This document shows positions 12,064-23,503 of a stretch of DNA of 64,000 bases, piece after piece. Location: contig WPIO01000261.1 in assembly GCA_009760855.2 (NCBI GenBank), forward strand, positions 62,001 through 126,000. Reading direction: 5' to 3'. Position 1 is the first letter of the stretch; each line of letters begins with the position of its first letter. Source of the DNA: Cristatella mucedo. Its lineage: Eukaryota; Bryozoa; Phylactolaemata; Cristatellidae. A program made the translations under genes and the position numbers. The notes below the pieces were generated by a model. It ran no database searches. It was not told the DNA's origin and saw only the letters and a list, made by a program, of their open reading frames with translations.

Positions 12064-14270
12064 GGTGTTACGCAGGAGAGTTTTGTATAGCGCACTTACA
12101 GCCTAAGCGGCTTTCGGTACGACATTTCGGTACGACGATTTGGCAGCCAACATACTTTGTCTCACGCAGCATAGAGAAAGTGGGAAGCATAGCAGAGTCA
12201 GGAGAGCAGTTGAGGTAGTAGGTGGTAAGGAAGTAGCCACTCAGGACCGCTGGAAAGGATAAACCATAGTCGGTGGCAAGAGTTGTCGTTGCGTGAGAAT
12301 TGTGGAAGCGAGTTCCACAGCCTGGGACCTGCAAAGCTAAAGCTTCTGTCGCCAACGGTCTTTAAGCCGAGGAATAGAACAGCTAATTTATTGTCCACAC
12401 AGGACCTGAGGGCGCGAAGAGGCTGGAACTGGTGCAACGGTTCAGCTAGGTACAAAGGAGCCAAGCCGTGGCGGGCCTTGTGGGTCAGCGTAAGAAAGTT
12501 GCTCTGGTTCCGTTGCTCAACGGGCATCCATCCTAGCTCTCTCAGCAAAGGAGATACGTGCTCAAACCGCTAGGACTTGAAGACTAGCCTTACAGCCATA
12601 TTCATAGTCTGCTGCCGTGGTCTAATAGCTTTCTTTGGCAGCCCAGCCAATAAGGAATGGCAATAATCAAGCCGAGACAGAACTAAGTAGGTAGCTAAAT
12701 TTTTACAAGCAACTGTGGGAGACAGCTCTTAATCTTGGATAGGGATCAGACGTGATGTTTAGCTGTAGAAGCAGTCTTCTGAATGAAGATTTTAAATATG
12801 AGGCAGTTGTCGGAAAAGACACCTAAATTTTGAGCTCGTGTTGATGGTCGCACAATAGCATCACCTATTAGAAGAGCAAAGCTTTCTATTCCAGCCACAC
12901 GCTTAGGGTGTCCTATGAGCAGCAGTTTGGTTATATCATCATTTAATTTCAGGAAGTTTTCCGACATCCAGGATCGAATGTTGGCAAGGCAAGCATTCAG
13001 TTTTTCAGTTGCTGCAGCTAATTCAGACGGTTTGAATGACAAATACAACTGAGTATCGCCAGCATAAGAGTAACATCCTATTCCACGGGCCTTAATCCTT
13101 TTTCGCAGAGGTTGTGTATAAATGGAGAACAGCAATGGACCGAGTACAGAAACTTAAGGGACTTGACATGTGACCCTTCTCATTTGTGAGACCTTACCCC
13201 CACACGACATGGATTGAACACGATCAGACAAGTACGATTTTAAACCACTCCAGTGCTTCATCGGCCAGACCGATCGTCGTTCTCAATCGTTCAACTAGAA
13301 CCTCGCGATCAGTGGTGTCGAAGGCAGCTGACAGATCTAGCAGAGCTAGGGCAGTGAAATTCCCGTCGTCCTTGCCACGTCGAATATCATTGTTAACACG
13401 GAGGAGAGCAGTTTCAGTGGAGTGCTGCCTCTTGAACCCTGATTTAAATGTTTCTGTCATTCCATTAGTTTCAATATGTTCAACCAGCTGCTAAGCAACA
13501 ATTTTTTCAAGAATATCGATAAGAAAGGAAGAAGGTAAACTTGGCGATAGTTTGCAAGGACCTCTGTGTCTAATCTAGGCTTTTTAAGAATATTTCTGAC
13601 GATTGCCGATTCGAAGGACTTGGGGACGACCCCGTTTCCCAAAGAAGCATAAAAAATCTTGGTTATGGCACGGCTATGTTCGTCTGCTACTGAAGACCAC
13701 AGAGACCATGGTATAGGTTCTTCAGGAGACGAGCTTTTTTTGTTAGACCTTATTAAGGTAGCCAGATCGCATGCAGAAACCTCGGAGAACCTTTTTAAGG
13801 AAGGTCGCAGGTTGTGGAACCGCGTTTGCTTTAGTCGGAGGGGGCTTAATGGAGGCATGAATGTGCACAATTCTTTTAGTAAAGAAGGCTGAAAAATTTT
13901 CGGCAGAGCACTTAATATCTGGGGAGTCAGACTTCATAGCATTGACCTGTAAATGGTTCACTGTCTTATAAATCTGCTTAGTGTCCGACTGGCAGGAATT
14001 CAGCTTTCTAATGAAAAAAGAAGCCCTGGGATTTTAAGCTTTCGGGTGTAAACTCGAAGGAAGTCTTTGAAATTGACTAGATCTGCATCAGACCCCGATT
14101 TCTTGAAACGAAGTTCAAGCCTGCGCTTAACCTGGTGCATCTTTAGGAGTTCTCTTACTTCTCTCCGTTCGCAGTGTCAAATTTGTGAGCTCAGCCGCAC
14201 TCGTCTGTTAAAGGCCCCACAACGGCAGTCGATCTCCAAACCCCTCAAGGAGATTCGCAGCTAGCTCCTT
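12064..14270 (-). mobile_element. LINE-B retrotransposon, 5'-truncated (copy B2)
   Basis: A second CR1/L2-like LINE family, minus strand (same strand as the vWA gene). In protein order it shows VYLLPFLSIFLKKLL (13457-13870), then STETALLRVNNDI and ALLDLSAAFDTTDREVLVERL (13224-13460), which is the conserved aspartate motif of reverse transcriptase, then CYSYAGDTQLYLSF (12746-13135). In the last one the catalytic YADD has become YAGD. Next is the C-terminal region GWMPVEQRN and SFSFAGPRLWNSLPQF (12198-12548), then a 3' UTR ending gtaacacccacctgg near 12064. Frameshifts separate the pieces. It differs from LINE-A in sequence and in the 3' end. No endonuclease is seen. Confidence 0.85.
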
Positions 14271-14639
14271 ATACGTCCTACAACCAATCTTATTCTTTGC
14301 TGGTGACCTACGCCTGTCACAGCTACTGCCAATAAGTTGTATTCTGCACCAATGCTGCTTCATAAAAAGGGTGCTTAGAATTCATCCCTCATTTTCGCCT
14401 CCCGACACAAAGCTCGTACACGAGTTATTTGTCCGTTGCAGAATTTTCTCCCGAAAATCGAAGTGCTTTCGAACATCGCATATGAAAACCGATACAGCTG
14501 AGACATTTATTAAGTCTTTCTGTTTGTTGTGTAACCGTAGTGCATAAGAAATTACGTGCCTGTGGACATCTACATGTTTATCGACTCGGACTTCTGGGTC
14601 TCCCACACCAGCTGCAGTGTTAGATACGCCGGTTGCTTG
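14271..14639. other. Unclear stretch between LINE-B and LINE-A
   Basis: I cannot assign this to either flanking element. A minus-strand open frame at 14382-14645 has no recognisable domain. It could be the 5' part of LINE-A copy A3 or of LINE-B copy B2. Confidence 0.35.
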
Positions 14640-17600
14640 TAACATGCATGTTAGCTATGATTGTGCCCACATATTATCGGTTCCTTATCGTAGTTCAAAT
14701 GCATTCCTAGATCCTACAGTTGTTGCTAAGATTCGCAAATTATGCACTTTCAAAAAAAAGCCACTCGGAGCCGCCACAGTGGCCAGGCTGCCAGCTTGGA
14801 CTCAGCTCGTTTGGTGGGAACTGCAAGCTGAGTACCCGCTCGTTTAGTATTCCTAGCATTGTCTCGAACCACTCTGCACTTTTTCCACAAGAGTCACTGC
14901 TATTCTAGTTAACTTATTTAACTCTATTTAACTATTTAACTCCGGCGGCCTATCAAAGCGAACGTATTTTGCTCAATGTGCAATAAACCCCGAGTAATAA
15001 GCGTGCTTATTTCTGAAAAGGTTCTCAAGCTGCTGGCCTTTACTGAACCTTGGCTAAAACTGGTAAACTGCCCGACTGTTAAAGTCGCTACCCGTTTCGG
15101 TTTCTCATTCTTTCATGCCCATAGATCAATCAAAACTGGAGGTGGAGTTTTTATTTTCATGAGCTCGAAATTTTGCTTCAAGCCGTTTGCAGTACCCCAG
15201 AAGCAGTCTTCAGAATCTATTGTCATGATTTCATCCGATAAGAAGCTACCGATGATGGAAATAGTCTGTCGTCCTCCAAGTACCAAGTCCTTCTTTATCT
15301 CAGACGTCTCATGCGACTTCCCCATTCACTTTGATTACGTATCTGGCGCCTTCAGCCCTGGATTTCGTGCATTGACTGACTCATTGTCTTTTGCCGCTCA
15401 TGTGCATGGCACTACTCGCTTCAAGGGTCATGCAGTCTAGCAAATGTTCTCATACATGTGCACTTTGCCATCACCAATCATTACCAAATCCTGCTTATCT
15501 GACCACATTCGCATCTCATTAAGTCTGAAATGTGTGCCCTCCTCCTTGTCCTGCTTCTCTAAAATCCTATTGAATCGCGAAACCTCAATACCATTGACGT
15601 CGATGCGTCCATGCGAGAATATCTGCTTCGTCTCTGCTACTCTGTCCCACATCCGACCTATCATCATTGGTAGACTGCTCGTTGAGTTTGTTCCTCTGTC
15701 TCAGCACGCTGTGTGCACTTGCCCACACGGCCATCGGTTTACTACAGACATTAAATTAGCTAGGTTTACAAAGTGCAAGCTTGAAAAAGCATACAAGAGA
15801 TCCGGACTGACAGCCCATTGACAGACATACTAGGAATACTGTAGTTTGGATCAATCGATCCGACCAAGGCCAAGTCAAACTTCTACAAAGACATTTTTTA
15901 ATCACAGATGATCAACCCAAAAAGGCTGATGGTGACAATCAACTATTTCCTCAACTGCACCCAAGTTAGTTTATTACTAAACTATTCCTGTGAGGATTGA
16001 GCTGATCGCTTCTCTAGCTTCGTTGTCAAGAAGATATACAAGATCGGAGAGTCCATCCCTAGGATAACAGCATCCCCCTCAAGTTCTGTCCCTCAATTCC
16101 GTTCAGCACCTCAATGCCTTCTTTCAAGTAGCTCACTTGTGATCTCGTCCTGAAGTTCATATCCCAATCAAAGAAGAAAACTAACCGTTTGCCCCTATTC
16201 CCACGCTTCTGCTTTTACTGTGCATTCATCTGCTGCTGCCATGCATAACTGACATCATTAATATGAAATTAGTCTCAGGTCATGTCCCAGCACTTCTCAA
16301 AAATGCTGTAGTCAGGCCACTACTCACGAAAGCAGCACTAGATAAGGAGAGCTTGAGCAACCTCCATCCAGTCTCTCTGCAGCTGTTTCTTTTAAAGACA
16401 CTGGAATGAGTCGTGTTAGACCGGCTGAACTTATGTGTTAGAACTGCAAACCTCGTTTTAAAGTTCCGTTCTAGCTTTAGAGCTAATCACTCCACAGTCA
16501 GCATTGCTTTGGGTGTAGAAAAATCTACTTGGGAAAGCAGATCTGGGTAGAGTATGTCTGCTTGATTTTCTCGATCTTTCGTAAGCTTTTGATTTTAAGG
16601 ACCACCAAGACCTTCTTGAGCACCTGTCATCTGGCCAGGTCATTAATGACACTGCATTGCAATAATTCAGGTCCTATCTCAGTGGGAGACTCCGGAGTAT
16701 TGATTTGAATAGACAAAGATCATCTGAGGAACCTCTGAAACATGGTGTACATCATGGCTCAGTGTTTAGTCCAGTTCTTTTCATGGTCTAAACTCTCCCT
16801 ATTGTCGAGATGATTCCCAAGCATAATCTTGGCTGTCATTTCTATGCGTATGGCACTGAGTGTTACGCTTGCTTTCATCCTCCCCAGTCCTCCAGCGCGT
16901 CAAATTCTGGCGACGCATTTGCAGTATGTATTGGTGACATCCGAAAATGGATGGTTGTAAATGTTCTTGAATTAAATAATGATAATGCAAACTTACTAGT
17001 TATGGGCAAACCATGTGTGCTTCAGAAGTTGGAAAGCCTAATGCCCACAATATGTTCTGCTAGCATATCTCCTGTTTAGCATGCACGAAATCAAGGTGTC
17101 ACGTTCTTAAGTGACCTTTCCTTAGGCAACCACATCAGCTTCACAGTCAAATATGCATACTGTCAGCTACACAACACAAAACCACTGTCTTGACTTCTGT
17201 ATCTCACTGCTGGCTGGTCTACCGGCCTTTGCAATCAGGCGCTTGCAGCTGGTGCAAAACTCTGCAGCTAGGCTTTTCCGTCGTAGCTTGGCAGTTTCCA
17301 CATCGTACCACTTCTGGATGACCAGCACTGGCTACCTGTCAAGCGACGCATCGACTTCAATGTTTTGTCGCTCACTTTTAGGTCCGTTTAATCTTTAGTT
17401 CCAGCCTACCAATCAGATCTACTGCCCCGTCAGGCTAAGCATCCTACCACTCACTTTTTCGAATCTAGTGTTTAACTAGACCTCGTACAAACCACAAATC
17501 CTTTGGAGACCTGTATATGCCTTTATTTCTTATGCTCCCAAAGCCTGGAACTCGCTCCCGATTTGCGTCATGACATCCCCTGACTTAAAAACGTTTAAAA

Positions 17601-17872
17601 AGAAATTAAAGCTCACCTATTCATCACAGCAGTCAGTGAGTGCCCGTGATTCGTCCTTAACGTGCTTATGTGTACTGACACTGTACATACTGCCACCTGT
17701 TACACTTGCATGCTGACCCTGTGCATGTAACCCCTAACTATGTTATTCATTTGTTTATTGAGCATGCTACCGCTAATCATACGACCCTGCTTTATATGCA
17801 GCAAATGTAAAGCACCAGAAAGAGATTTAGTTCTCTGAGGGTGTTTTATCAGGTGTATTTTTATTATTATTA
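14640..17872 (+). mobile_element. LINE-A retrotransposon with endonuclease and RT remains (copy A3)
   Basis: The most complete LINE-A by domain order. An N-terminal piece (14617-14847) is followed by an apurinic/apyrimidinic-type endonuclease remnant (14976-15440) with LKLLAFTEPWL, GGGVFIFMSS and VCRPPSTKS, and by SDHIRIS near 15500, the conserved catalytic SDH. Then come the linker (TTDIKLARFTKCKLEKAYKR), reverse transcriptase pieces (16260-17080) with HFYAYGTECYACF where the active-site YADD should be, and NDNANLLVMGKP. The C-terminal region (17153-17640), 3' UTR, tail stem-loop and (ATT)n end at about 17872. The polymerase site is destroyed and several stops are present, so the copy is dead. 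It lies antisense in the vWA intron. Confidence 0.87.
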
Positions 17873-17995
17873 TCGCTTCTTCAAAACTTTGCCAAAGCAA
17901 GCGTAAAGTTACGCAGGCTGGGACACTAATGCACTGAAAACACAGTGCATATGACACCATATATCTAGCAAGCAGTAATGAGATGAAAAACAGTT

Positions 17996-18491
17996 CTTCA
18001 TTCTATGGCTCCAGCCTATCTTTCAGAGATACTACCCCATCAGGCAAAGCATCGTACCACTCGCTTTTCGGAATCCAACAGTCTAGAAATACCTCGTACA
18101 AACCTTAAATCCTTTGGAGACCGTGCATTTAGCTCGTATGCTCCCACAGCCTGGAACTCCCTCCCGACCTGCATCAGAACATCCCCTGACCTGACCACAT
18201 TTAAAAGAAACTTAAAAACATACCTATTTAGGACAGCATTTAGTGGGTCCTTGTGATTCGTCCTCGATGTGCTTATGCGTGCTGACACTTTTCATGCTGC
18301 CACTAACCACATTTGCATGCTTACCCAGTGCATGTAACCCCTAACCATGTTATTCATTTTGTTTGTTTTTCAAGCATGATTTTACTTACTATTTTATTGC
18401 GTATCACTTTGCAGCAAATGTAAAGCGCCTAGAAAGAGATTAAGTTCTCTGAGGGCGCTTTATCAAGTGCAATATTATTATTATTATTATT
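17996..18491 (+). mobile_element. LINE-A 3' end, young copy (A1b)
   Basis: This copy starts cttcattctatggctccagc and is almost identical to the last 495 bp of A1 (11553-12047). I count about five substitutions, including ctgttc/cttttc, gctgacc/gcttacc, taatccc/taacccc and tatagcg/taaagcg. The two peptides of 83 residues (11564-11812 and 18005-18253) are identical. The truncation points differ, so both may derive from one recently active source. Confidence 0.92.
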
Positions 18492-19110
18492 CGATGCATT
18501 CCTCATTACGAGAAGACAACTCCTACTCCATACATAGCTGACCTCCTCAGTGTATGCGGTTTCATCGCATTTGGCATGCCATCTGATTTCCATTTTTAGA
18601 GGATGATATTTAGCCCCACACAGTGACTATATAATCTTTTCGCAGCAGTATTTAGAGAGCGAGCAGTCACTTGTCAGTGCATACTTTTTGCATGCAAGCA
18701 TTAGCAGAGGGTTGATGAGTACAGATTCCCACACCTTTTGCTGGCCAGTGGTGGGCAAGTACTTTAACATAACAGACGTATTATATGTTTCTAAATGGTT
18801 TTAAGGCTGGGGTACCGGTAATAAAGTCTCCCAGAAACAAGCGTTGGCTCCTGTAGTGCAGGAATTTTTCTAGCCTCCGCTCTGACTGTTTCTCTCTGAA
18901 CTCCTGCAGAAAAAGTAGCATAGCTGGTAAGTCAGAGCAGACACGCTAGTTGCGCACGTGAACCTGTGCATGGAAGTGAAGAGAAGACGTTAAATTCCCG
19001 TCATCATATAGCAACAGTTTGATTAACGCATACCTTGATATAAGCAACTGCTTTAATCATGCATAAAGCAGTTGATTTGAGGTTGAGTGTTAATATTAGT
19101 ATAAGCTTAC
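18492..19110. other. No feature recognised
   Basis: Intron sequence just 3' of the first vWA exon found, in transcription direction. No repeat or exon-like frame is recognised. Confidence 0.4.
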
Positions 19111-19360
19111 TTTATCAGGTCATCTTTGCTGGTGTGCTGGTTCAAATTCCATTGTATTCGAGGCCTATCAGTGAAGGTTGCTAATCCGACCCTCACTTTA
19201 TCCGCAGCAATCGTGAAGGAACTGATTAAATCTTTAACAAAAGTGAGCACTCTTTTGAAGTCCACCGACCATATCGAACTGGAAGCATCGACCAGGAACA
19301 CAATATCAGCCGCTTTTAGTTGACATGGCTTCGCGTTTTGCCCTTTAACCAGCAGTGAGC
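19111..19360 (-). CDS. vWA-domain gene, exon encoding the first half of the domain
   Basis: This exon encodes the start of a von Willebrand factor A domain, an adhesion and matrix-binding fold that coordinates a metal ion. Read on the minus strand it begins after a good acceptor (ttcacag at 19361-19367) and ends before the donor gtaagc at 19105-19110. The frame is open throughout. A cysteine (KPCQLKAAD) precedes the first beta strand, IVFLVDASSS, which holds the DxSxS metal-site motif. Helix FKRVLTFVKDLISSF and strand DKVRVGLATFTD follow, as in matrilins, collagen VI and similar matrix proteins. It is 250 bp, starting with two bases of a split codon and ending with two bases (aa) of the next. 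That matches the exon at 4724-4941, which supplies the missing g. The acceptor shows that at least one more 5' exon exists; I could not find it. The family is secure; the specific protein is not identifiable. Confidence 0.88.
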
Positions 19361-19660
19361 CTGTGAAATGAGAAAAATAACTTATAAAACTTTTCTAAAA
19401 TCCAATATAATGTGCTTATTAAAGCTACTGGAGGATTTTAAGTAAGTTTGCTGTCACTTTTCAAAGCTAAAACAATCTGAATAAACTATAACTATAGTAA
19501 TAGTGACTCTAAAGAATGCAGTGACTTATAAAAAATAAAAATATGCCCTCTACCTGATCCTTCCTAATTCCCTCTAGAGCCATGGTTGCTTTAATGCAGC
19601 TTAATCATATTTGCATATCAAGTTCAATGTGAACGAAAATTAGCGCCCATAATTTTGTCG

Positions 19661-19892
19661 AGAGATACTTCGTCTCAAGTATGAAATAGTACAAGCAGTG
19701 GTTCGTACAATTACTCGCACGCACACAGGCACGCTCACACACATAGAAGCATATACACACGTGTGTGTGTGTGTGTGTATATGTGTGTATGTATGCGCGT
19801 CTGTGTGTGAGAGCCTGCCTGTTTGTGTGTGGGTAATCGCTTGAACCACTGGCTGGCTTGTACTCTTTTATACTTGAGATGAAGTATTTCTC
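19661..19892. repeat. Imperfect inverted repeat of about 230 bp with a GT/CA core
   Basis: The left arm (agagatacttcgtctcaagt, then gtacaag, cagtggttc, acacaggcacgctcacacac) is matched in reverse complement by the right arm (gtgtgtgagagcctgcctg, gaaccactg, cttgtac, acttgagatgaagtatttct). The arms are roughly 110 bp with small indels. The centre is cacacgtgtgtg near 19760. The structure could fold into one long hairpin. It lies upstream of the vWA exon at 19111-19360, in the preceding intron or 5' flank. AT repeats follow at 19893-19920. No transposase is associated. Confidence 0.8.
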
Positions 19893-20390
19893 ATATATAT
19901 ATATACATATATATATATTTACATCATGTCGTAGCACCGAAAGTAACATGATCTCAATGCAAGCAGGGGCTTCGTGTATGTCATAGGGGGCGAGCAGACG
20001 ACCTCGGTCGCAAAAGGTGAGCACCCTACAGGGCTAAAATGAGTCACTGAGCTTTTCAAAAAATATTGTGTTGGTAACATACCTCTTAGTTAAAAAAATG
20101 TACATGATCGCATAAACTAAAATTTTTCACCTATTAATATATGTCATGCTATTGAAATTAAACGCCTAATGAAGTATGAAAAGTAATACATAAAATGAAA
20201 CGTTAGACGTCATGGTTTCTCACTCTGATTCATGCCAAGAATGTAGATTAGTCGGTGCAAATGTTTAGCACAATCGTGCATAGAAATTTTGCAAAACGCT
20301 ACTTTAATTCAGATTTTGAGTTTATTTAAATGTGGGTATACTGCATCGTTTGAATACGAAGATGAAGCTAATGAATGTTTTTTTTACAAG

Positions 20391-20600
20391 CTAACGGCAT
20401 CTTTTACGTCCATTGATTGCGACTTTACTTTTTAGATGGAAAAAAATTTGAAAAACTCTTACTCTTAAAGCTATGTCAAGCGAATGATAAACGCCAAAAG
20501 GGACTTTACCGTGGCAGGTGGCTTTGCTAGAGTACTTTTCAAGTTCTTTTGTAGTTCCCGGCAGTATTGAAGCTATCATTGTTTGAATCTCGCCGAACAA
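20391..20600 (-). other. Unassigned open frame next to 20606-20890
   Basis: A second minus-strand frame just after the previous one: FGEIQTMIASILPGTTKELE and HGKVPFGVYHSLDIALRV. It ends in a phenylalanine-rich AT-biased stretch, so only the first two thirds look protein-like. No domain is recognised. If both frames are real they could be neighbouring exons. Confidence 0.2.
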
Positions 20601-20605
20601 TGGCC

Positions 20606-20890
20606 TTAAATTATTATTAAATTATTATTTAGTAAATTGACCTTTAAATGATAAGCTGATTTTATTCTGAACCTCCTTTGCGTGCTCTTTTTAAGGGAAT
20701 AGCGGATAAGAGCACGAGCATCGGAAAAGATAAGGTAAGATTTTTCGGCGTTCGGCAGCATATAGCGGCGGTTTAATTTCATAACAAAGCTACTTATCAT
20801 TTTCTCGCACCTTGACGCCTCGTCATTACCGGCTGAATCGAAATTTGACACTGGTCTGCCATAAAGCATGTTAAAAATATTTCTAGCTAG
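20606..20890 (-). other. Unassigned open frame, possible exon
   Basis: On the minus strand an acceptor-like ctttatcctctag (near 20890) precedes a frame containing MLYGRPVSNFDSAGNDEA, ISSFVMKLNRRYMLPNAEKS and YLIFSDARALIRYSLKK. The frame runs to a stop at 20606, becoming Asn/Ile-rich and AT-rich at its end, so a splice donor before about 20650 would make more sense. The composition is protein-like, but I cannot name a family. It is on the same strand as the vWA gene and 1.2 kb upstream, so it could be a separate gene or an earlier exon. Confidence 0.3.
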
Positions 20891-21494
20891 AGGATAAAGC
20901 ATGAATCGCTGCTATAGCCATGACCTCAAATGTCAGCTAATATGCCTTCGTTTGGCATACAGACAGCTCTCTTTCTGCTAAGGGCTCTATAACGATCGCA
21001 GGATATTAAAAATAGTTGCCAGCATCTGTTTAGATTTACACTAACTGAACATGTTTTGAGATAAATTTGGAGTTTTTGAATACTCATTTAATGTTTAGAG
21101 TTTGAATATATACGGCCAGATATGTAGGGGTACAATCATTGTTTTGTATATTTTGGGATTGAGGTTTAAGGATTTTATGATTAGCATTTACTTATAAATT
21201 GCAAGTCGAAAAATCGGTCTGAGATTAGTATATCATATTTATATGTAAACCTATGCAATCAACCAAAGCTGTTTCGTTTCAGTGGAATGCGACATATTGT
21301 GCTATTGGCCCTGGTCGTGAGTTCGATTGCAGTTAACTGTTCGAGAGAGGGCCTAACGATGGATTTGAGAGAATATCAGTGCAGCCATCGCTGACAAGAT
21401 TATCTTTACCTAAGATTCTATAAATCCTGCAATAAAAGCTGACCTTGCATGTGTACCATTTTTATTTCATTTGCATGCTAAAATCTCCATCTGA

Positions 21495-21690
21495 ATCTGC
21501 AAGTGAAATCACGGTATCACGTTCCAAAGTGACCTTTCATTAGACGACTACAGCAGCTACACAGTCAAGTCCGCCTACATTCAGATACGTTGCATTGCTA
21601 AAATTTGTCTTCTTTGTAGCGATTTTAAAGCAACTACAAAGATATTGAGTTCTCAGAGGGTGCTTATACAACTGTGTAATTATTATTCAA
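21495..21690 (+). mobile_element. LINE-A fragment with internal deletion
   Basis: The first part (gtgacctttcattagacgac, cacagtcaagtccgcctac) matches the LINE-A region after the RT at 17090-17160. It then jumps directly to the tail (aaagcaactacaaagatatt ... tcagagggtgct) and an ATT stub. The C-terminal coding region is missing. Confidence 0.65.
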
Positions 21691-21920
21691 AAGTACGTGG
21701 TTTGGTCTGAATCGGGCTGTGAGCGAAACGATTGCAGCGGAATCCGTGAGAACACGTATTGCAAGCGACACGAATTGTTTCTGGCCACACTGGAATGATA
21801 GTTCAGTGAAGTATTTAATCCTCGGTTGGAGCTTCTCTTATCCGATTTCACGACGGCTCGAGGTCGATTGAGGTGGAACGTGCATGTAAAAGATGTCATT
21901 GTAGCCCGTTTGCATAGTCA

Positions 21921-22000
21921 TAATAATACGAATAATAATACACTTTATAAAGCACCCTTAGAGAGCTCAATCTCTTTCTTGGCGCTTTACATTTAGGAAA
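21921..22000 (-). mobile_element. LINE-A tail-only fragment
   Basis: A minus-strand (AAT)n plus tail stem-loop: aaagcacccttagagagctcaatctctttcttggcgcttta, in part. No upstream LINE sequence is seen after tacatttagg. Confidence 0.7.
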
Positions 22001-23503
22001 GCGAGAGGGCAATAGCATGACCTTTTGTGGGTGCTATGTAACAACGAATTCTAAGATACATAAGAATTCGTGTTGAGTCCTTCCAATGGGGTTCTAACGG
22101 GTCGTATTGTTGCTGCATTAGAGAATTTTGCGTTTGAAAGTGGCCGATTTGTGTATATTAGGGGATTCCTTTTACCCTATAGATTCCACGATTTTGAGAC
22201 ACTTTTTAATATTTTCCAAGTGCTAATTATTTGCTACGTATTACAATCAGCAGTGCATAGCTGCTACAATGACACAAAATTTGCCCTAAGCTCATAGCAA
22301 TAAAGTTAAAATTCCACTTTCTGTTTAAGCATTATTTCATAGATTCGCCTTAATTAAGTGTACTCTTGCAGCTTGCATTTAGGCATAATTTTAATAAAAC
22401 TGTATTGTAGATCAATTAGAGTTATAATTATTGTATATATAAATATATAAATATAAATATATTAATATAAATTAGAATTTGTGGAAAATAAAATTACAGC
22501 TGCAGACATTAAAAATTAAAAAATTAAGCTTTTTTTAATGTAAGATGTTCTGCTTAATGTGTCTTAACATTTCAATAAATTTACAAAAGCTTTATTTTCT
22601 GGAATGATGGGTACGTAAAGAAAAACTTATCATACCCAAATCAAAAATAAATCAAACAATATTGCGGTTAAAGAGTTGAACTAGCACCTTAAATTTCACT
22701 CTGATCCAGTTAGTAATAGCAGAGTTATATATGTAACGAGGCATGTAGCATCACTTTTAATGAAGCTGCTTACAATTTTCAACCATGCTCCTCAACAACC
22801 TTCATAAATATGTCTCGATCTAACAAGGCTCAGCAAGTTGGAATAAAGTCGTATACGATGCCGAGGTTGGTAAATTTTGCATTTGCAGAAATTTACTTCC
22901 GTTGTACTTCCCAAAGAGACGGTTTAAATAATAATAATTTTTCTTTCCTTTTTAAATCTCCAGAGCCTTCGATTTTACTTCAATACAGTTTTTAACTTAA
23001 AGCATACTGTGATTAACTATGCGGTTGAGAACCGACTTTTAAGTATTTTTTTTACGTTCTGCCTGAGTTTGCATCTGTATCATACTTTTCTACGGATAAA
23101 ACTGAAACCAAAGTTCGGTGTTATAATTCGTTTCTAGCATAAGTATTAGTTTCAAAATCCAATAAATGAGTCAAAACCTGAAGACTCTGTCACTGTGTAA
23201 CCTATTTCCGTTCAATGGCTTTGCCTGGCTTGCAATTTTTAATTTCTAATTGCTAGTTTCTTGAAAGTGCAGAAAATGAATGTTATTTCCCAACATTTTC
23301 TTAGGCAGGATAGACTGCGAAAATCTTATATTTGTCTGATCTCATTCTAATTTTAACTACATTGTAGATGCAGCAATAGCCAGAGGCCTAGTGTTAAATA
23401 AAATATGCAAAACTTGTTTTTACATTTTTCTGTTTCTACTTGTACACGCTGCTATATCATACTGCAATACAGTTCAATGAAGCTGGCATAAAAAGCAATA
23501 TAC
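22001..23503. other. No gene seen (AT-rich)
   Basis: Very AT-rich sequence with short homopolymer runs. Open frames at 22070-22297 and 22810-22995 have no recognisable content. Confidence 0.45.

Noticed and set aside
19640-20024. His/Thr/Tyr-rich open frames
   Set aside because: They translate the CA/GT core and arms of the inverted repeat.
20700-20890. Carboxylesterase or LDL-receptor-type domain for the 20.7-kb frame
   Set aside because: Short resemblances (YLIFSDARALIRYSL) were suggestive, but no cysteine pattern or catalytic motif supports either.
21290-21370. Possible tRNA gene (gagttcgattgc)
   Set aside because: Only a weak B-box-like stretch; no cloverleaf could be built. It may be an eroded SINE head.
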